Positions 39,193-48,376 of a stretch of 64,000 nt of DNA are shown one piece after another. Position numbers and translations under genes: made by a program. Where the stretch lies: assembly GCF_013366925.1 (NCBI RefSeq), contig NZ_JAALDK010000001.1:5261001-5325000 (forward strand). The letters are read 5' to 3'. The notes below the pieces were generated by a model, which worked only from the letters and a program-made list of their open reading frames with translations, ran no database searches and was not told the origin of the DNA. The DNA is from Paraburkholderia youngii (GTDB lineage: Bacteria; Pseudomonadota; Gammaproteobacteria; Burkholderiales; Burkholderiaceae). Numbering within the stretch: the stretch's first letter is position 1; each line of letters begins with the position of its first letter.

Positions 39193-39462
39193 ATGACGCC
39201 TGCCATGATCGTCTGTGTTTGCAAATCCGTTTCCGACCGCACCATCCGCTCCTCGATCGCGGACGGCATCGACTCGTTCGACGAGTTGCAGTTTGAACTT
39301 GGCGTCGCCTCGTGCTGCGGCAAATGCGAGGAATCCGTGCGCGACGTGATGCTGCAAAGCGGCGTGTGCGCGAGTCGTTGCGGTGTGGTCGAGCGTCATC
39401 AGCAAGTGCAGAGCATCGCCGAGGTCGTGCAGGTCACGTTCTACGAGCGCAAGGCAGCCTGA
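39193..39462 (+). CDS. bfd: Bacterioferritin-associated ferredoxin
   Basis: An 89-residue [2Fe-2S] protein of the BFD/Fer2 fold. Cluster cysteines are in IVCVCKSVSD and ASCCGKCEESV. It delivers electrons to bacterioferritin to mobilise Fe. ATG 39193 or ATG 39205 may be the start (MTPAMIVC). The tail after the domain has two further cysteines (VCASRCGVV). A Fur-like box directly upstream supports iron control. Confidence 0.93.
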   Translation: MTPAMIVCVCKSVSDRTIRSSIADGIDSFDELQFELGVASCCGKCEESVRDVMLQSGVCASRCGVVERHQQVQSIAEVVQVTFYERKAA

Positions 39463-39680
39463 ATTAGCTAGCGGGACGCGGTGCAAGCCGTGTCAGTGTC
39501 CGAAAGCCCCTATACTTGATGCACATTTAATGTAACGCTTAATGCGACATTGACAGTGCCGCATGTCTGCAACAAAACCGCAGTACAGTCCGCCGTACCG
39601 CGTTATCCCACTGCCGTCAGCAAGCCAGTATTCGTACCAGCCAGCTAACCCCGCGCTCTCCCCTTCGAAAGGAGTTCGAG

Positions 39681-39743
39681 ATGGAATTGCTGATTGGTTT
39701 CGTGACTACTTTGTTCATTTCGCTGCTGATTTTCCGAACATGA
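39681..39743 (+). CDS. 20-residue hydrophobic mini-protein upstream of tonB
   Basis: A strong ribosome site (AAAGGAG at about 39668-39674) precedes ATG 39681, and the short frame encodes MELLIGFVTTLFISLLIF plus two residues, a single membrane helix. It ends 49 bases before the tonB ATG. It may be a true small protein or a translated leader that tunes tonB. No family known to me. Confidence 0.5.
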   Translation: MELLIGFVTTLFISLLIFRT

Positions 39744-39792
39744 CGATGTCCTGTCCGCCGCGCCGCCCGAACGGTGCGCTGCCACACTGACC

Positions 39793-40533
39793 ATGCAGGC
39801 TCCGCACCCCGTTACCGCAGGCGCCCCGCTCGTGTCGTCCACCCGCCCGAATTCCCGCGCGCTGACGGCCACCGCCGTGGTCGCCGCGGTACACGTCGCG
39901 CTGCTCGCCGTGATCATGACGCTGCGTCACGAGCCCGTGCAGGTCGCGCTCGAATCGCACGTGATGACCGCGGAGCTGCTGCCGCCAGCACCGATCGCCG
40001 CACCGGCCGCGCTGCAATCGATCGCACCGCCGCCTCAGCCGACGCCGCCCGTCCATACGAAGCCGAAAGTCCAGCCGAAGCCGGCCCCGACGCCAAAGCC
40101 GACTCCCACTCCGACTCCGTTGCCCGAGGCCGCTGCGCCGTCGCCGACGCCCGTCGCGGCGCCCGATCCGACACCACCCGCGCCTGCCGCACCGGCGACG
40201 CCGCCCGCCGCGGCAGCGCCCGCGATCGGCAAACAGACGATGGACATCAGTGCGCCAAAGAACGTGTCGCATCTCGATTGCAACATCGCACATCCGGACT
40301 ACCCTGCGCTGTCGCGGCGCCGCGGCGAGGCCGGCACGGCGTACGTCCATTTCGTGGTCGGCCTGACCGGCAAGCTCGAAAGCATCGAGTTGAAGAAGAG
40401 CAGCGGCTTTAGCCGTCTCGACGACGCGGCCGTCGCCGCCGTGCGCGCGAGCGCCTGCAAACCGTATCTCGAGAACGGCGAGCCCGTCAGAGCCGCGTAC
40501 ACGCAGCCTTTCAACTTCAATCTGACCGACTGA
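39793..40533 (+). CDS. tonB: TonB energy transducer
   Basis: A 246-residue TonB: N-terminal anchor (ATAVVAAVHVALLAVIMTL), a long Pro/Lys/Thr-rich periplasmic linker at about residues 62-145, and a C-terminal TonB domain (HPDYPALSRRRGEAGTAYVHFVVG, SSGFSRLDDAAVAAVRA). It transmits proton-motive force to outer-membrane siderophore and heme receptors. exbB starts 28 bases after its stop. Confidence 0.95.
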   Translation: MQAPHPVTAGAPLVSSTRPNSRALTATAVVAAVHVALLAVIMTLRHEPVQVALESHVMTAELLPPAPIAAPAALQSIAPPPQPTPPVHTKPKVQPKPAPTPKPTPTPTPLPEAAAPSPTPVAAPDPTPPAPAAPATPPAAAAPAIGKQTMDISAPKNVSHLDCNIAHPDYPALSRRRGEAGTAYVHFVVGLTGKLESIELKKSSGFSRLDDAAVAAVRASACKPYLENGEPVRAAYTQPFNFNLTD

Positions 40534-40561
40534 AGCAAGCTTTCAAAAACAAGGAATTGCG

Positions 40562-41293
40562 ATGCAAAACTACGGATTGGCGCACGTGTGGGCGCAAGGG
40601 GATTTCGTGACGCGCGGTATCGCGCTCGCACTGTTGATCATGTCGGTGATGTCGTGGAGCGTGATCGTCGTCAAGGGCTGGAATGTGGTGCGCCTGAAGC
40701 GCCTGACGAAGAACGCCGAGCAGGCGTTCTGGCATTCGGACGACCTCGCCGACGGCGTGAAGAAGCTCGGCGGCGGCACTTCGACGCCGCATGACAACCC
40801 GTTCCTCGCGCTCGCGCTGTCGGGCCAGGAAGCGGCCGATCATCATCACCAGACGCAGCCGCATCTGCACGACCGCATGGACGTGTCGGACTGGATCACG
40901 CGCTGCCTGAAAGACACGATGGACGAAAGCGTCGCGCGCATGCAAAGCGGTCTCGCGATTCTCGCGTCGATCGGCAGCACCGCGCCGTTCGTCGGCCTGT
41001 TCGGCACCGTGTGGGGCATCTATCACGCGCTGCTCGCGATCGGCGCGAGCGGCCAGTCGTCGATCGACCAGGTGGCCGGCCCGGTCGGCGAAGCGCTGAT
41101 CATGACCGCCTTCGGTCTGTTCGTCGCGATTCCGGCGGTGCTCGGCTACAACGCGCTGACGCGCGCCAACAAGGCGATCGTCGCGAAGCTGAGCCGCTTC
41201 GCGCACGGCCTGCATGCGTTCTTCGTAACGGGTGCCCGTCTGTCGTCGACCAAGCGCGGCGACGGCCTGCGTCTCGCGACCCGCGCCAACTGA
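40562..41293 (+). CDS. exbB: ExbB, proton channel subunit of the TonB system
   Basis: A 243-residue MotA/TolQ/ExbB protein with three membrane segments. Landmarks are ALALLIMSVMSWSVIVVKGW, ASIGSTAPFVGLFGTVWGIYHALLAIG and MTAFGLFVAIPAVLGYNAL. With ExbD it uses proton flow to energise TonB. ATG 40562 follows AAGGAATT. Confidence 0.96.
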   Translation: MQNYGLAHVWAQGDFVTRGIALALLIMSVMSWSVIVVKGWNVVRLKRLTKNAEQAFWHSDDLADGVKKLGGGTSTPHDNPFLALALSGQEAADHHHQTQPHLHDRMDVSDWITRCLKDTMDESVARMQSGLAILASIGSTAPFVGLFGTVWGIYHALLAIGASGQSSIDQVAGPVGEALIMTAFGLFVAIPAVLGYNALTRANKAIVAKLSRFAHGLHAFFVTGARLSSTKRGDGLRLATRAN

Positions 41294-41309
41294 TCGACGA
41301 GGCACTCCA

Positions 41310-41729
41310 ATGGCAATGAGCCCTTTCGCCGGAGACGATGACGACGGCCTGATGAACGAGATCAACATGACGCCGCTCGTCGACGTGATGCTGGTTCTGC
41401 TGATCGTCTTCATGGTGACGATTCCGGTGATCCGTCACGCGGTCAAGATCGATCTGCCGCATGCGAGCAGTCAGAAGGAAGACACGAAGCCCGCGCAGGT
41501 GACGGTGTCGATCGACGCGGACGGCAACGTTCTGTGGGATAGCACCAAGGTCGACGACGCGGCGCTCGCCGCGAAGATCGCCGCGGCCGCGCAGGCGAGC
41601 CCGCAGCCGGAACTGCATCTCGATGCGGACCGCAAGGTGCCCTACGAGAAGGTCGCTCAGTTTATGTCTGCCGCGCAGGCTGGCGGACTGACGAAGATCG
41701 GCTTCGTCACGCAGCCCAAAACGAAGTAA
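41310..41729 (+). CDS. exbD: ExbD, proton channel subunit of the TonB system
   Basis: A 139-residue ExbD/TolR protein with one membrane helix carrying the essential Asp (INMTPLVDVMLVLLIVFMV) and a periplasmic domain ending VPYEKVAQFMSAAQAGGLTKIGFVT. Start ATG 41310, 16 bases after exbB, with GACGAGG upstream. Last gene of tonB-exbB-exbD; a terminator follows. Confidence 0.96.
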   Translation: MAMSPFAGDDDDGLMNEINMTPLVDVMLVLLIVFMVTIPVIRHAVKIDLPHASSQKEDTKPAQVTVSIDADGNVLWDSTKVDDAALAAKIAAAAQASPQPELHLDADRKVPYEKVAQFMSAAQAGGLTKIGFVTQPKTK

Positions 41730-41798
41730 CGGGTCGCGTGGCACGCGAAGCAGAACGCTCGTCCACGCGAAAAACCCGTTGAAACACGGCCAGAAAGT

Positions 41799-41832
41799 AA
41801 AAGGCCTTCATCGTCGGATGAAGGCCTTTTTT
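41799..41832 (+). terminator. Intrinsic terminator after exbD
   Basis: AAAAGGCCTTCAT-loop-ATGAAGGCCTTTTTT, a 13-base stem with a T-tail, 70 bases after the exbD stop. It may also act on the minus strand for the small gene at 41863. Confidence 0.85.
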
Positions 41833-41862
41833 GTGCGCGCTCGGCGCCTTCGGGCGGCGGGA

Positions 41863-41982
41863 TCATTTGCCATCGGCCGAAGACTGATAGCTTTTATCAC
41901 CGCATGCGAGGGCCGTGGTCGACACGGACAACGCGGTCAGCCCTATCAGGCCCGCTATGATAGCGGCCATGAGTTTTCGCAT
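41863..41982 (-). CDS. Small exported peptide (39 residues)
   Basis: The signal peptide MRKLMAAIIAGLIGLTALSV ends in TTALA, followed by a mature part of about 12 residues starting CGDKSYQSS. Cys at +1 could suggest lipoprotein processing, but the lipobox is weak (TALAC). ATG 41982 is preceded by AAGGAG at good spacing. A longer frame to 42063 lacks support. Function unknown; it lies between the exbD terminator and the LysR gene. Confidence 0.6.
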   Translation of the reverse strand: MRKLMAAIIAGLIGLTALSVSTTALACGDKSYQSSADGK

Positions 41983-42155
41983 AGGAGACTCCTTAGCGAA
42001 AGGGATTTCACTATATTCCTGTGCGCGCGCGCATTCAAGCAAACGGCCATTGAAAGTAACCATAACAGGCCACGCTTAAATGCTAAAAGCGATTTGCGAA
42101 GCACGATAGCGGCCGCAGCGTACCGTGCGCCTCTTGAGTTTCCTCAAGCGCCTGA

Positions 42156-43163
42156 TTAAGCCACCGTCGACGCAACCGGAGCCGCCGCCGCAACCGATAC
42201 CTGTGCCACCGTTTTGTTGCCGTGCGCAGGACACTCGCCCATGATGTGCTTACCTTCATCGGGATCGAGCATCTCGACCAGATAATCGACGAACGCGCGC
42301 ACGGCCGGCACCATGCCCTGACGCGATACGAACACCGCGTACAACTGCGGCGTCGGAAAACTCCAGCCCGGCATCACGGGTGACAACAGTCCCGCCCTCA
42401 ACGCGGCGCCATACATCATCTCGGGCAATGCGGCGATGCCGACACCGGCCAGCACCGCCTCGCGAATCGTCATCAGATCGGCGGTCACGAGACGCGGCTC
42501 GTGCTCGTGAGCATGGCGCGTACCGTCGGGCGAGATCAGGTTGTACACGTGGCGGCCGTCGCTCGTCGGCACGTCGAGTGTTTCGAAGCGGTTCAGGTCG
42601 GCCGGCGTCAACGGCGGCGCATTCTGCTGCAGCAGGCTCGGCGCGCCGACCAGCATCTGCTCGGTGCGCCACAGCGGCCGCACGACGATGTTCGCGTTTT
42701 CCGGCGGATCGGAACGCACGCGCAGCGCGACGTCGATCGAATCCTCGAACAGATCGACCACGCGATTGGTCACGCGCATCACGACGCGCACTTCCGGATA
42801 GCGGTGCATGAATTCCGGCAGGATCGTCGACAGAATCGTCTGCGAGATCGTGACCGGCACGCTGACGCGCACCGTGCCACGCGGCGACGAGCGCAGCTGC
42901 TGCACGACATTGACCGCCGCCTGCGCTTCGCTGAGCATCGCCTGACAGTGCTGGTAGAACAGCTGCCCCGCTTCCGTCAGCGCGAGCTTGCGAGTGGAAC
43001 GCTGCAACAGCCGCACGCCGAGCGACGCCTCCAACTCCGTGAGCCGGCGCGACAGGCGCGACTTCGAGATGCCCAACACCCGCTCGGCGGCCGAAAATCC
43101 GCCATGTTCGACGACCTGCGAAAAGTACATCAGGTCGTTCAGGTTGTGTGAATCGATCTTCAT
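42156..43163 (-). CDS. LysR-family transcriptional regulator
   Basis: A 335-residue LTTR: N-terminal winged helix (YFSQVVEHGGFSAAERVLGISKSRLSRRLTELE) and a periplasmic-binding-like effector domain (TVRVSVPVTISQTILSTIL, EAVLAGVGIAALPEMMYG). It has an Ala/Val-rich tail of about 25 residues. The start ATG 43163 is chosen; upstream frame to 43268 would cross the shared promoter. Divergent from the pirin gene, which it likely controls. Confidence 0.93.
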   Translation of the reverse strand: MKIDSHNLNDLMYFSQVVEHGGFSAAERVLGISKSRLSRRLTELEASLGVRLLQRSTRKLALTEAGQLFYQHCQAMLSEAQAAVNVVQQLRSSPRGTVRVSVPVTISQTILSTILPEFMHRYPEVRVVMRVTNRVVDLFEDSIDVALRVRSDPPENANIVVRPLWRTEQMLVGAPSLLQQNAPPLTPADLNRFETLDVPTSDGRHVYNLISPDGTRHAHEHEPRLVTADLMTIREAVLAGVGIAALPEMMYGAALRAGLLSPVMPGWSFPTPQLYAVFVSRQGMVPAVRAFVDYLVEMLDPDEGKHIMGECPAHGNKTVAQVSVAAAAPVASTVA

Positions 43164-43206
43164 CTCATCGTTCCATAAACAGAACAATCCATTGCTGAGG
43201 GGCGGC

Positions 43207-43234
43207 TGGCACTGCGAAAAACGGTCCCTATAAT
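43207..43234 (+). promoter_or_regulatory. Probable promoter of the pirin gene
   Basis: TATAAT at 43229-43234 with a weak -35 TGGCAC at 43207-43212, 16-base spacing, 52 bases before the pirin ATG and within the LysR/pirin divergent region. Confidence 0.45.
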
Positions 43235-43285
43235 AGCTCCATGTTTCAGAAATAACGCTATTCCCCATTTTTCGAGGTGATATTG

Positions 43286-44164
43286 ATGACTACGTCACGT
43301 ACGATCGAACGCACGTTTCCGTCGGTTCGCACGGTGGAAGGCGGCGGATTCGTCGTTCATCGACCGTTTCCGACGCGTCTCCTGATGGACTTCGATCCGT
43401 TCCTGCTGCTCGACGAAATGGGGCCGGTCGACTATGCGCCGGGCGAGGCCATCGGCGCGCCCGATCATCCGCATCGCGGCTTCGAGACGGTCACCTACGT
43501 GCTCGAGGGCCAGTTCGGCCACAAGGACTCGGCGGGTCATTCGGGCACGCTGCACGCCGGCGACGTCCAGTGGATGACCGCGGGCGCGGGCGTCGTGCAT
43601 AGCGAAATGCCCGACCCGGAATTCACGCGCACTGGCGGGCGCGTGCACGGCCTGCAGTTATGGGTGAACCTGCCGCGTCGCGACAAGATGATCGCGCCGC
43701 GCTACCAGGAGATCCCGTCGGCACGCATCCCAGTCGCGACGTCCGAAGACGGCCGGGTGCGCGTCAAGGTCGTCGCGGGCGAGGCGCTCGGCATCAAGGC
43801 CGCGATCGAAACGCGTACGCCGATCCTGTATCAGCATTTCTCTCTGCAGTCGGGCGCGACGATCCGCCAACCGGTGCCGGCCGACTATCGCGTGTTCGCG
43901 TATGGGCTGTCCGGCAAGGGCGTGTATGGCGAAGGCGACGCGCGCGCCGACATCGACGCGCGCACGATGGTCGTGTTCGCCAACGACGGCGACACGGTGA
44001 CCATCACGGCCGGCGACGAACCGCTCGAAGTGCTGCTGCTCGGCGGCGTACCGCTGAAGGAGCCGGTGGTGCGCTATGGCCCGTTCGTGATGAATACCGA
44101 GGACGAGATCCGTCAGGCGGTGGTCGACTATCAGGCCGGGCGGATGGGCGCGATCACGCATTGA
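43286..44164 (+). CDS. Pirin family protein
   Basis: A 292-residue bicupin. The metal site lies in IGAPDHPHRGFETVTYVLEG (His residues) with HSEMPDPEFTRTGGRVHGLQLWVNLP after it, the signature of pirins. Some pirins have quercetinase activity, others act as redox-sensing partners. ATG 43286 follows GAGGTGA. Divergent from the LysR regulator at 42156-43163. Confidence 0.92.
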   Translation: MTTSRTIERTFPSVRTVEGGGFVVHRPFPTRLLMDFDPFLLLDEMGPVDYAPGEAIGAPDHPHRGFETVTYVLEGQFGHKDSAGHSGTLHAGDVQWMTAGAGVVHSEMPDPEFTRTGGRVHGLQLWVNLPRRDKMIAPRYQEIPSARIPVATSEDGRVRVKVVAGEALGIKAAIETRTPILYQHFSLQSGATIRQPVPADYRVFAYGLSGKGVYGEGDARADIDARTMVVFANDGDTVTITAGDEPLEVLLLGGVPLKEPVVRYGPFVMNTEDEIRQAVVDYQAGRMGAITH

Positions 44165-44311
44165 CCGGCTAACGCGCGCCGCCAGATCGCCCCTCTCGGG
44201 GCGCGAACAACGGTAAATTCGGTCACAATATCGGCTGATGTCGCGCGAGCCGCGTTGATTGCAACAGTCCGACGCGCGCGACCCAATATGATCGCTATCA
44301 TAGGAGCGCGC

Positions 44312-44710
44312 ATGGCAGAGCCCACCGTCACCGCCCACATCGGTTCGACGAATTTCCAGGTCGTGTTCGACGACGGCAAGCACACATGGATTGCCGACGA
44401 ACCCGAATCGCTAGGCGGCGGCGACCGCGGCCCGACACCGGTCTCGCTGCTGCTGTCGAGCCTCGGCGCGTGCACGTCGATCACGCTGAAGATGTACGCG
44501 CAGCGCAAAGGCTGGCCGCTCGCGAGCGTACGGGTCAAACTGTCGATGGAAACCGGCGACGCGGGCTCGACGATCGACCGTCAGATCATGCTCGATGGCG
44601 AACTGTCCGACGAGCAGCGGGAACGGCTTTTGCAAATTGCCAATGCATGCCCGGTGCACAAGATCCTCACGCACACGATCTCGATCCGCTCCGCGCTCGC
44701 CGTCGCTTAA
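44312..44710 (+). CDS. OsmC-family protein
   Basis: A 132-residue OsmC/YhfA-type protein. Redox cysteines lie in [21 protein letters not shown] and [12 protein letters not shown], the two positions required for peroxidase activity in the family. ATG 44312 follows TAGGAGCG; an earlier in-frame ATG at 44288 is possible. It likely reduces organic hydroperoxides. Confidence 0.9.
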   Translation: MAEPTVTAHIGSTNFQVVFDDGKHTWIADEPESLGGGDRGPTPVSLLLSSLGACTSITLKMYAQRKGWPLASVRVKLSMETGDAGSTIDRQIMLDGELSDEQRERLLQIANACPVHKILTHTISIRSALAVA

Positions 44711-44796
44711 CAGGCGCACCAGACGATGCATAGGACGGTCGGACGTCGCCCGTTCGGGCCACGGGCATTGCAATATTTTCATAGGACGCAGTCGAC

Positions 44797-45282
44797 TTGA
44801 ATTTCGAACACCTCATTCAGATCAACGATCCGTTGAATCCCCTCGTCGAATCGATGACCCGCGAGCAGCTGTGGGAAGGTCTCGTGTTGCGCGCCGAGCA
44901 GCCGCAACTGTTCGTGATGGGTCTCGACAGCTGCACGATCCTGTCGCGCGACGGCAATGTGCTCGAGCGTGAGTTGCACTACGGCCAGGCCACCGTGCGG
45001 GATCGCGTCACGCTGCAGGAAAGCGACAGCGTGCGCTACGACATCCTGCCGACCGCCGAACACGTTGGCGGCTCACTGACGATGACGATCGAGCAACCCG
45101 ACGAACTGCAGTTGTTCCTGCGCTTCGAGTACGCGACCACGCTGCCTGTCTCGACGACCGATCAGGACGCCGTGCGGACGCAGGAGATCGTCAAGTCCGC
45201 GTATCGCGAGAACGATATCGACACGGTGAGACTGATCCGCCAGTACGTCGCGACCAAACAGGAACCGGGACCGTTGCACTGA
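44797..45282 (+). CDS. SRPBCC-fold protein, DUF1857/AtaL-like
   Basis: A 161-residue protein with the AtaL-like SRPBCC pattern: INDPLNPLVESMTREQLWEGLVLRA at the start, a beta-rich middle, and a C-terminal helix (VKSAYRENDIDTVRLIRQYV). The family binds hydrophobic ligands; function unknown. The TTG start at 44797 is the only position that keeps the first strand. Confidence 0.82.
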   Translation: MNFEHLIQINDPLNPLVESMTREQLWEGLVLRAEQPQLFVMGLDSCTILSRDGNVLERELHYGQATVRDRVTLQESDSVRYDILPTAEHVGGSLTMTIEQPDELQLFLRFEYATTLPVSTTDQDAVRTQEIVKSAYRENDIDTVRLIRQYVATKQEPGPLH

Positions 45283-45411
45283 GAAACTGCGCGGGCGTCT
45301 CGCCCGCGCCGCTGCGGGGCCATGTCCAGGATGGCCCCAAGGCCGTCGTCTAGCCGCACATTTCATTCAGCTATCAGAAGTCGAATCCGATGAATTTCTC
45401 GCCCTTGTAAA

Positions 45412-45431
45412 TAGGAATAGTTATCATTTAG
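45412..45431 (+). promoter_or_regulatory. Fur-box-like site before hemP
   Basis: ATAGGAATAGTTATCATTTA is a moderate match to the Fur consensus, 36 bases before the hemP ATG. Confidence 0.6.
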
Positions 45432-45467
45432 AATCATCCCATCGAATCGACGAACAAGCTAGAACGA

Positions 45468-45728
45468 ATGACCGATATGACTCGCTCCACCACGCTCAGC
45501 CTGCGCCGCTCGGCGGCCGCGCTAACCAGCCGCACGAAGCCGTCGACGACGACCGCGCAAGCGGCGAAGCCCACCGCGGAACGCACCGCCGGCCAAGGCG
45601 AGACGGCGGAACGGGTCGTGCGCAGCGACGCGCTGCTGCAAGGCCATAGTCACATCAGCATCGTGCACAACGGCGAGACGTACCAGTTACGTGCGACGCG
45701 CCTCGGCAAGCTGATCCTGACGAAGTAG
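45468..45728 (+). CDS. hemP: Hemin uptake protein HemP
   Basis: An 86-residue protein whose last ~35 residues (LLQGHSHISIVHNGETYQLRATRLGKLILTK) are the HemP domain. The N-terminal ~50 residues are low-complexity Thr/Ala. In Burkholderia, HemP also acts as an activator of heme receptor genes. ATG 45468 or 45477 may be used. A Fur-like box lies just upstream. Confidence 0.9.
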   Translation: MTDMTRSTTLSLRRSAAALTSRTKPSTTTAQAAKPTAERTAGQGETAERVVRSDALLQGHSHISIVHNGETYQLRATRLGKLILTK

Positions 45729-45935
45729 CAACGCAACACGAAGTAAGTACCGGGTATTGTGGGGACCACCTCCCCGAGAGGTGTTAGGCATTAGCCAGCC
45801 ACGACGGCTTGCACGCGAGAACTAGACCCCTTCGTGCAGACACCAAGCCAGCCGTCGCAGCAAGCCAGGCCGTTTTTTTGGTTCTCATTCGAAAGCAGAA
45901 GCGCGCAACGGCGCACATCGCTGAAGTTCAAAATG

Positions 45936-45970
45936 AAAAAGCCGTGGGATGTTGCCATTCCACGGCTTTT
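45936..45970. terminator. Hairpin terminator between hemP and the ftr operon
   Basis: AAAAGCCGTGGGA-loop-TTCCACGGCTTTT, T-runs on both sides. It lies 55 bases past the end of the minus-strand ftrD gene and probably serves it. Confidence 0.7.
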
Positions 45971-46024
45971 GCGCTTGCTTTCTTTGCGCTTGCGCCTGCG
46001 TTCGCACCGAACCCAGGCCAACAC

Positions 46025-47434
46025 TTACTTCGACGCCCAGCCCCAGAACATCAGCCACCACGCGCTATTGACGACCGCCAGCGCCGCGACGAACCACAGC
46101 ATCGCCAGCGCGCGCTGCACGAAGCGCTCGCTATAGCGACGCGTGACGAGCCACGCGAGCCATGCGCTCCACGCGCTGGCAATCACGAGGATCGCGATGC
46201 GCAGATCCGACGCCCACCACAGTGACACGTGCTCGGCGCGCAGCAGCGACAGCGTCGTCGCCGACAAACCGAGGAACACACCCGCGCCCGCAATCGGAAT
46301 CAGCCCCTGCGTCAAGTGATGCAACCGCGTTGCGTTGAAGCGCCCGAGCATGCGCGTGGCGCCCGTCAGCAACAGCAGCAGCGCGGTGCCATAGACGAGC
46401 GCCGTCGCGAGGATGTAGCCGATCAGCAGCGAGCCGTCGAGCCACGAGAACACGTCGTTCTGGTCGGGGTAATGCGTGAACAGGAACCACGGGGCATTGG
46501 TCTCGAGCGGCCACGTGATGTCGTGATCGACGAGCCAGCTCGCCGCGAACATCTTCAGGTCGATGAACCAGCGCGACGCGGTCCAGTGGAACGCACCGAT
46601 CGCGATGCCGAGCAGGCCGTACAGGATCAGCGCGGTGTCCCACGGATTCGCCTTTTTGTCGCCCAACTGCACGACTTCCGTCGACGGCTTGCGCCACGTC
46701 AGCTCGATCGCATCACGGTGTCCGCTGCAGCGGCCGCACATATGGCAGTCGGCCGCGCCCTTCATGTTGCGCAATGGCACGAGCGGCGCGCAGTTGATCG
46801 GAATCACCCGGTGCCCATGCTCGCCGTTGGTGTACGAACGGCGCCACGCGTCTTCGTCGACCTTGTAGTGAAACGGCGCGAGGCGCGCCAGAAGCGAAAA
46901 AACCCCGTTGACGGGGCACAGGTATTTGCACCAGACGCGCTTCTCGCGTCCGTACAGCAGACCGATCACGATGGCCGCGAAAGTCGAGCCGCCGAGCACC
47001 AGCAGCACCGCTTTCGGATACTGGTAGACGCTCACCATCTGGCCGTAGATCGTCGTGATGCCGAACGCAACGAAGGGCCAGCCGCCCCAGCGCATCCAGT
47101 GCGGAATCGCGCGGCCGCGGCCGTACTTGCTCGCGAACTCGGCGAGCGCGCCCTCCGGGCACAGCACGCCGCACCAGACGCGGCCGAGCATCACCATCGA
47201 CAGCAGCACGAACGGCCACCAGATGCCCCAGAACACGAACTGCGCGGCGAGCGTCAGGTTGCTCCACAGATGCGCGGTATCGTCCGGCAGCGGCATCAGC
47301 GCGGGCGCGATGATCAGGAACGCGTACACCGCGACCACGACCCATTGGATGCCACGAATCACCGCGCCATGGCGCTGCATCCACTGGCCGACCGCCGCGA
47401 GGCGGCCCGGCCGCGAAGCCATCACGGCGCTCAT
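46025..47434 (-). CDS. ftrD: FtrD-like membrane polyferredoxin of the ferrous-iron uptake system
   Basis: A 469-residue protein with several membrane segments and three Cys-rich sites: GRVWCGVLCPEGA, RVWCKYLCPVNG and NCAPL...DCHMCGRCSGH, as in NapH/CcoG-like electron carriers and the FtrD subunit of FTR1 iron systems. It is thought to carry electrons for the iron redox step at the membrane. Its ATG (47434) overlaps the stop of the FTR1 gene by four bases (ATGA). Last gene of the operon. Confidence 0.88.
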   Translation of the reverse strand: MSAVMASRPGRLAAVGQWMQRHGAVIRGIQWVVVAVYAFLIIAPALMPLPDDTAHLWSNLTLAAQFVFWGIWWPFVLLSMVMLGRVWCGVLCPEGALAEFASKYGRGRAIPHWMRWGGWPFVAFGITTIYGQMVSVYQYPKAVLLVLGGSTFAAIVIGLLYGREKRVWCKYLCPVNGVFSLLARLAPFHYKVDEDAWRRSYTNGEHGHRVIPINCAPLVPLRNMKGAADCHMCGRCSGHRDAIELTWRKPSTEVVQLGDKKANPWDTALILYGLLGIAIGAFHWTASRWFIDLKMFAASWLVDHDITWPLETNAPWFLFTHYPDQNDVFSWLDGSLLIGYILATALVYGTALLLLLTGATRMLGRFNATRLHHLTQGLIPIAGAGVFLGLSATTLSLLRAEHVSLWWASDLRIAILVIASAWSAWLAWLVTRRYSERFVQRALAMLWFVAALAVVNSAWWLMFWGWASK

Positions 47435-48276
47435 GCCGCGCGCCCTGCTGTTTGCTGCGCGGGCTTGCGAGTGGCGCGGCGCACCAGCAGATAAACGACC
47501 GCCCAGTAGACGGCATAGGCAAGCAGATTCATCAGTGCCGGATGCGCACGGTAGCCGGTCAGCGTCGCGACGAGCGAACCGAAGGTGCTCGAATCATCGA
47601 GGATCGCCGACGAATTCCACAGCTGGTCGACGAGCGTCGGCAGGATTTCCTTGTCGATCAGCTTGTCGATGCCGGTCTGGAACAGCCCCGCGCCGAGGAA
47701 CAGCAGCATGATTTCGGTGACGCGGAAAAAGACCCGCCACGAGATGATCTTGCCGCCGAGCTGCAACACGTAGAAGGTCAGGAATGCGAGCGCGAGACCG
47801 ATCGCGACAGCGAGCATCTGGCTGCCGTCGACATGACCCGACTGGCCGAAGCCGAGGCCGTACAGGAAGATGACCGTTTCGCTGCCTTCGCGCGCGATCG
47901 CCAGCGCGACCAGCAGCGCGACACCCCACCAGTTCGAATCGCGCTTGCTCTTTTGCAGCGACTGTTCCATGTCGCGCTTCAGCGTGCGGCCGTGCTGCTT
48001 CATCCACAGCACCATCTGCACGATCAGCACGCAGGCGATGAGCACCATCGCGGTCTGGAAGTAATCCTGCGCGTCACCGGAGAGCACCTCGGTGAAGCCG
48101 ACCAGCGCCGCGCCGAGCGCTACCGCCGCGATCACGCCGGCCGCCAGGCCGCCCCACAGGTACGGCAGGCCGCGGCGCGCGTCGTCGTCGCCATTTTTCA
48201 ACCACGCGTACAGGATGCCGACGACCAGCAGCGCCTCGACACTTTCCCGCCACACGATGAACAGAATCTGACCCAT
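47431..48276 (-). CDS. ftrC: FTR1-family iron permease (FtrC-like)
   Basis: A 281-residue permease of about seven membrane segments with two REXXE iron-binding motifs: WRESVEAL near the N-terminus and AREGSETV in the middle. It moves ferric iron produced at the membrane into the cell. Start ATG 48276 (MGQILFIVW). Between the cupredoxin gene (101-base gap) and ftrD. Confidence 0.93.
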   Translation of the reverse strand: MGQILFIVWRESVEALLVVGILYAWLKNGDDDARRGLPYLWGGLAAGVIAAVALGAALVGFTEVLSGDAQDYFQTAMVLIACVLIVQMVLWMKQHGRTLKRDMEQSLQKSKRDSNWWGVALLVALAIAREGSETVIFLYGLGFGQSGHVDGSQMLAVAIGLALAFLTFYVLQLGGKIISWRVFFRVTEIMLLFLGAGLFQTGIDKLIDKEILPTLVDQLWNSSAILDDSSTFGSLVATLTGYRAHPALMNLLAYAVYWAVVYLLVRRATRKPAQQTAGRAA

Positions 48277-48376
48277 TCAAGCTCTCCCTTCGATCCTTCT
48301 ACTGCCCGCTTCCGTTGTCTCGCTCGAACGACAGCACCCGCTTCCCGCGGCGCTCGCCGCCGATCGAGACCACTGC

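Noticed and set aside
45781..45880. Imperfect inverted repeat around 45790-45860 considered as an IS end or attenuator
   Set aside because: Several mismatches, no transposase nearby, and the genuine hairpin is at 45936-45970.
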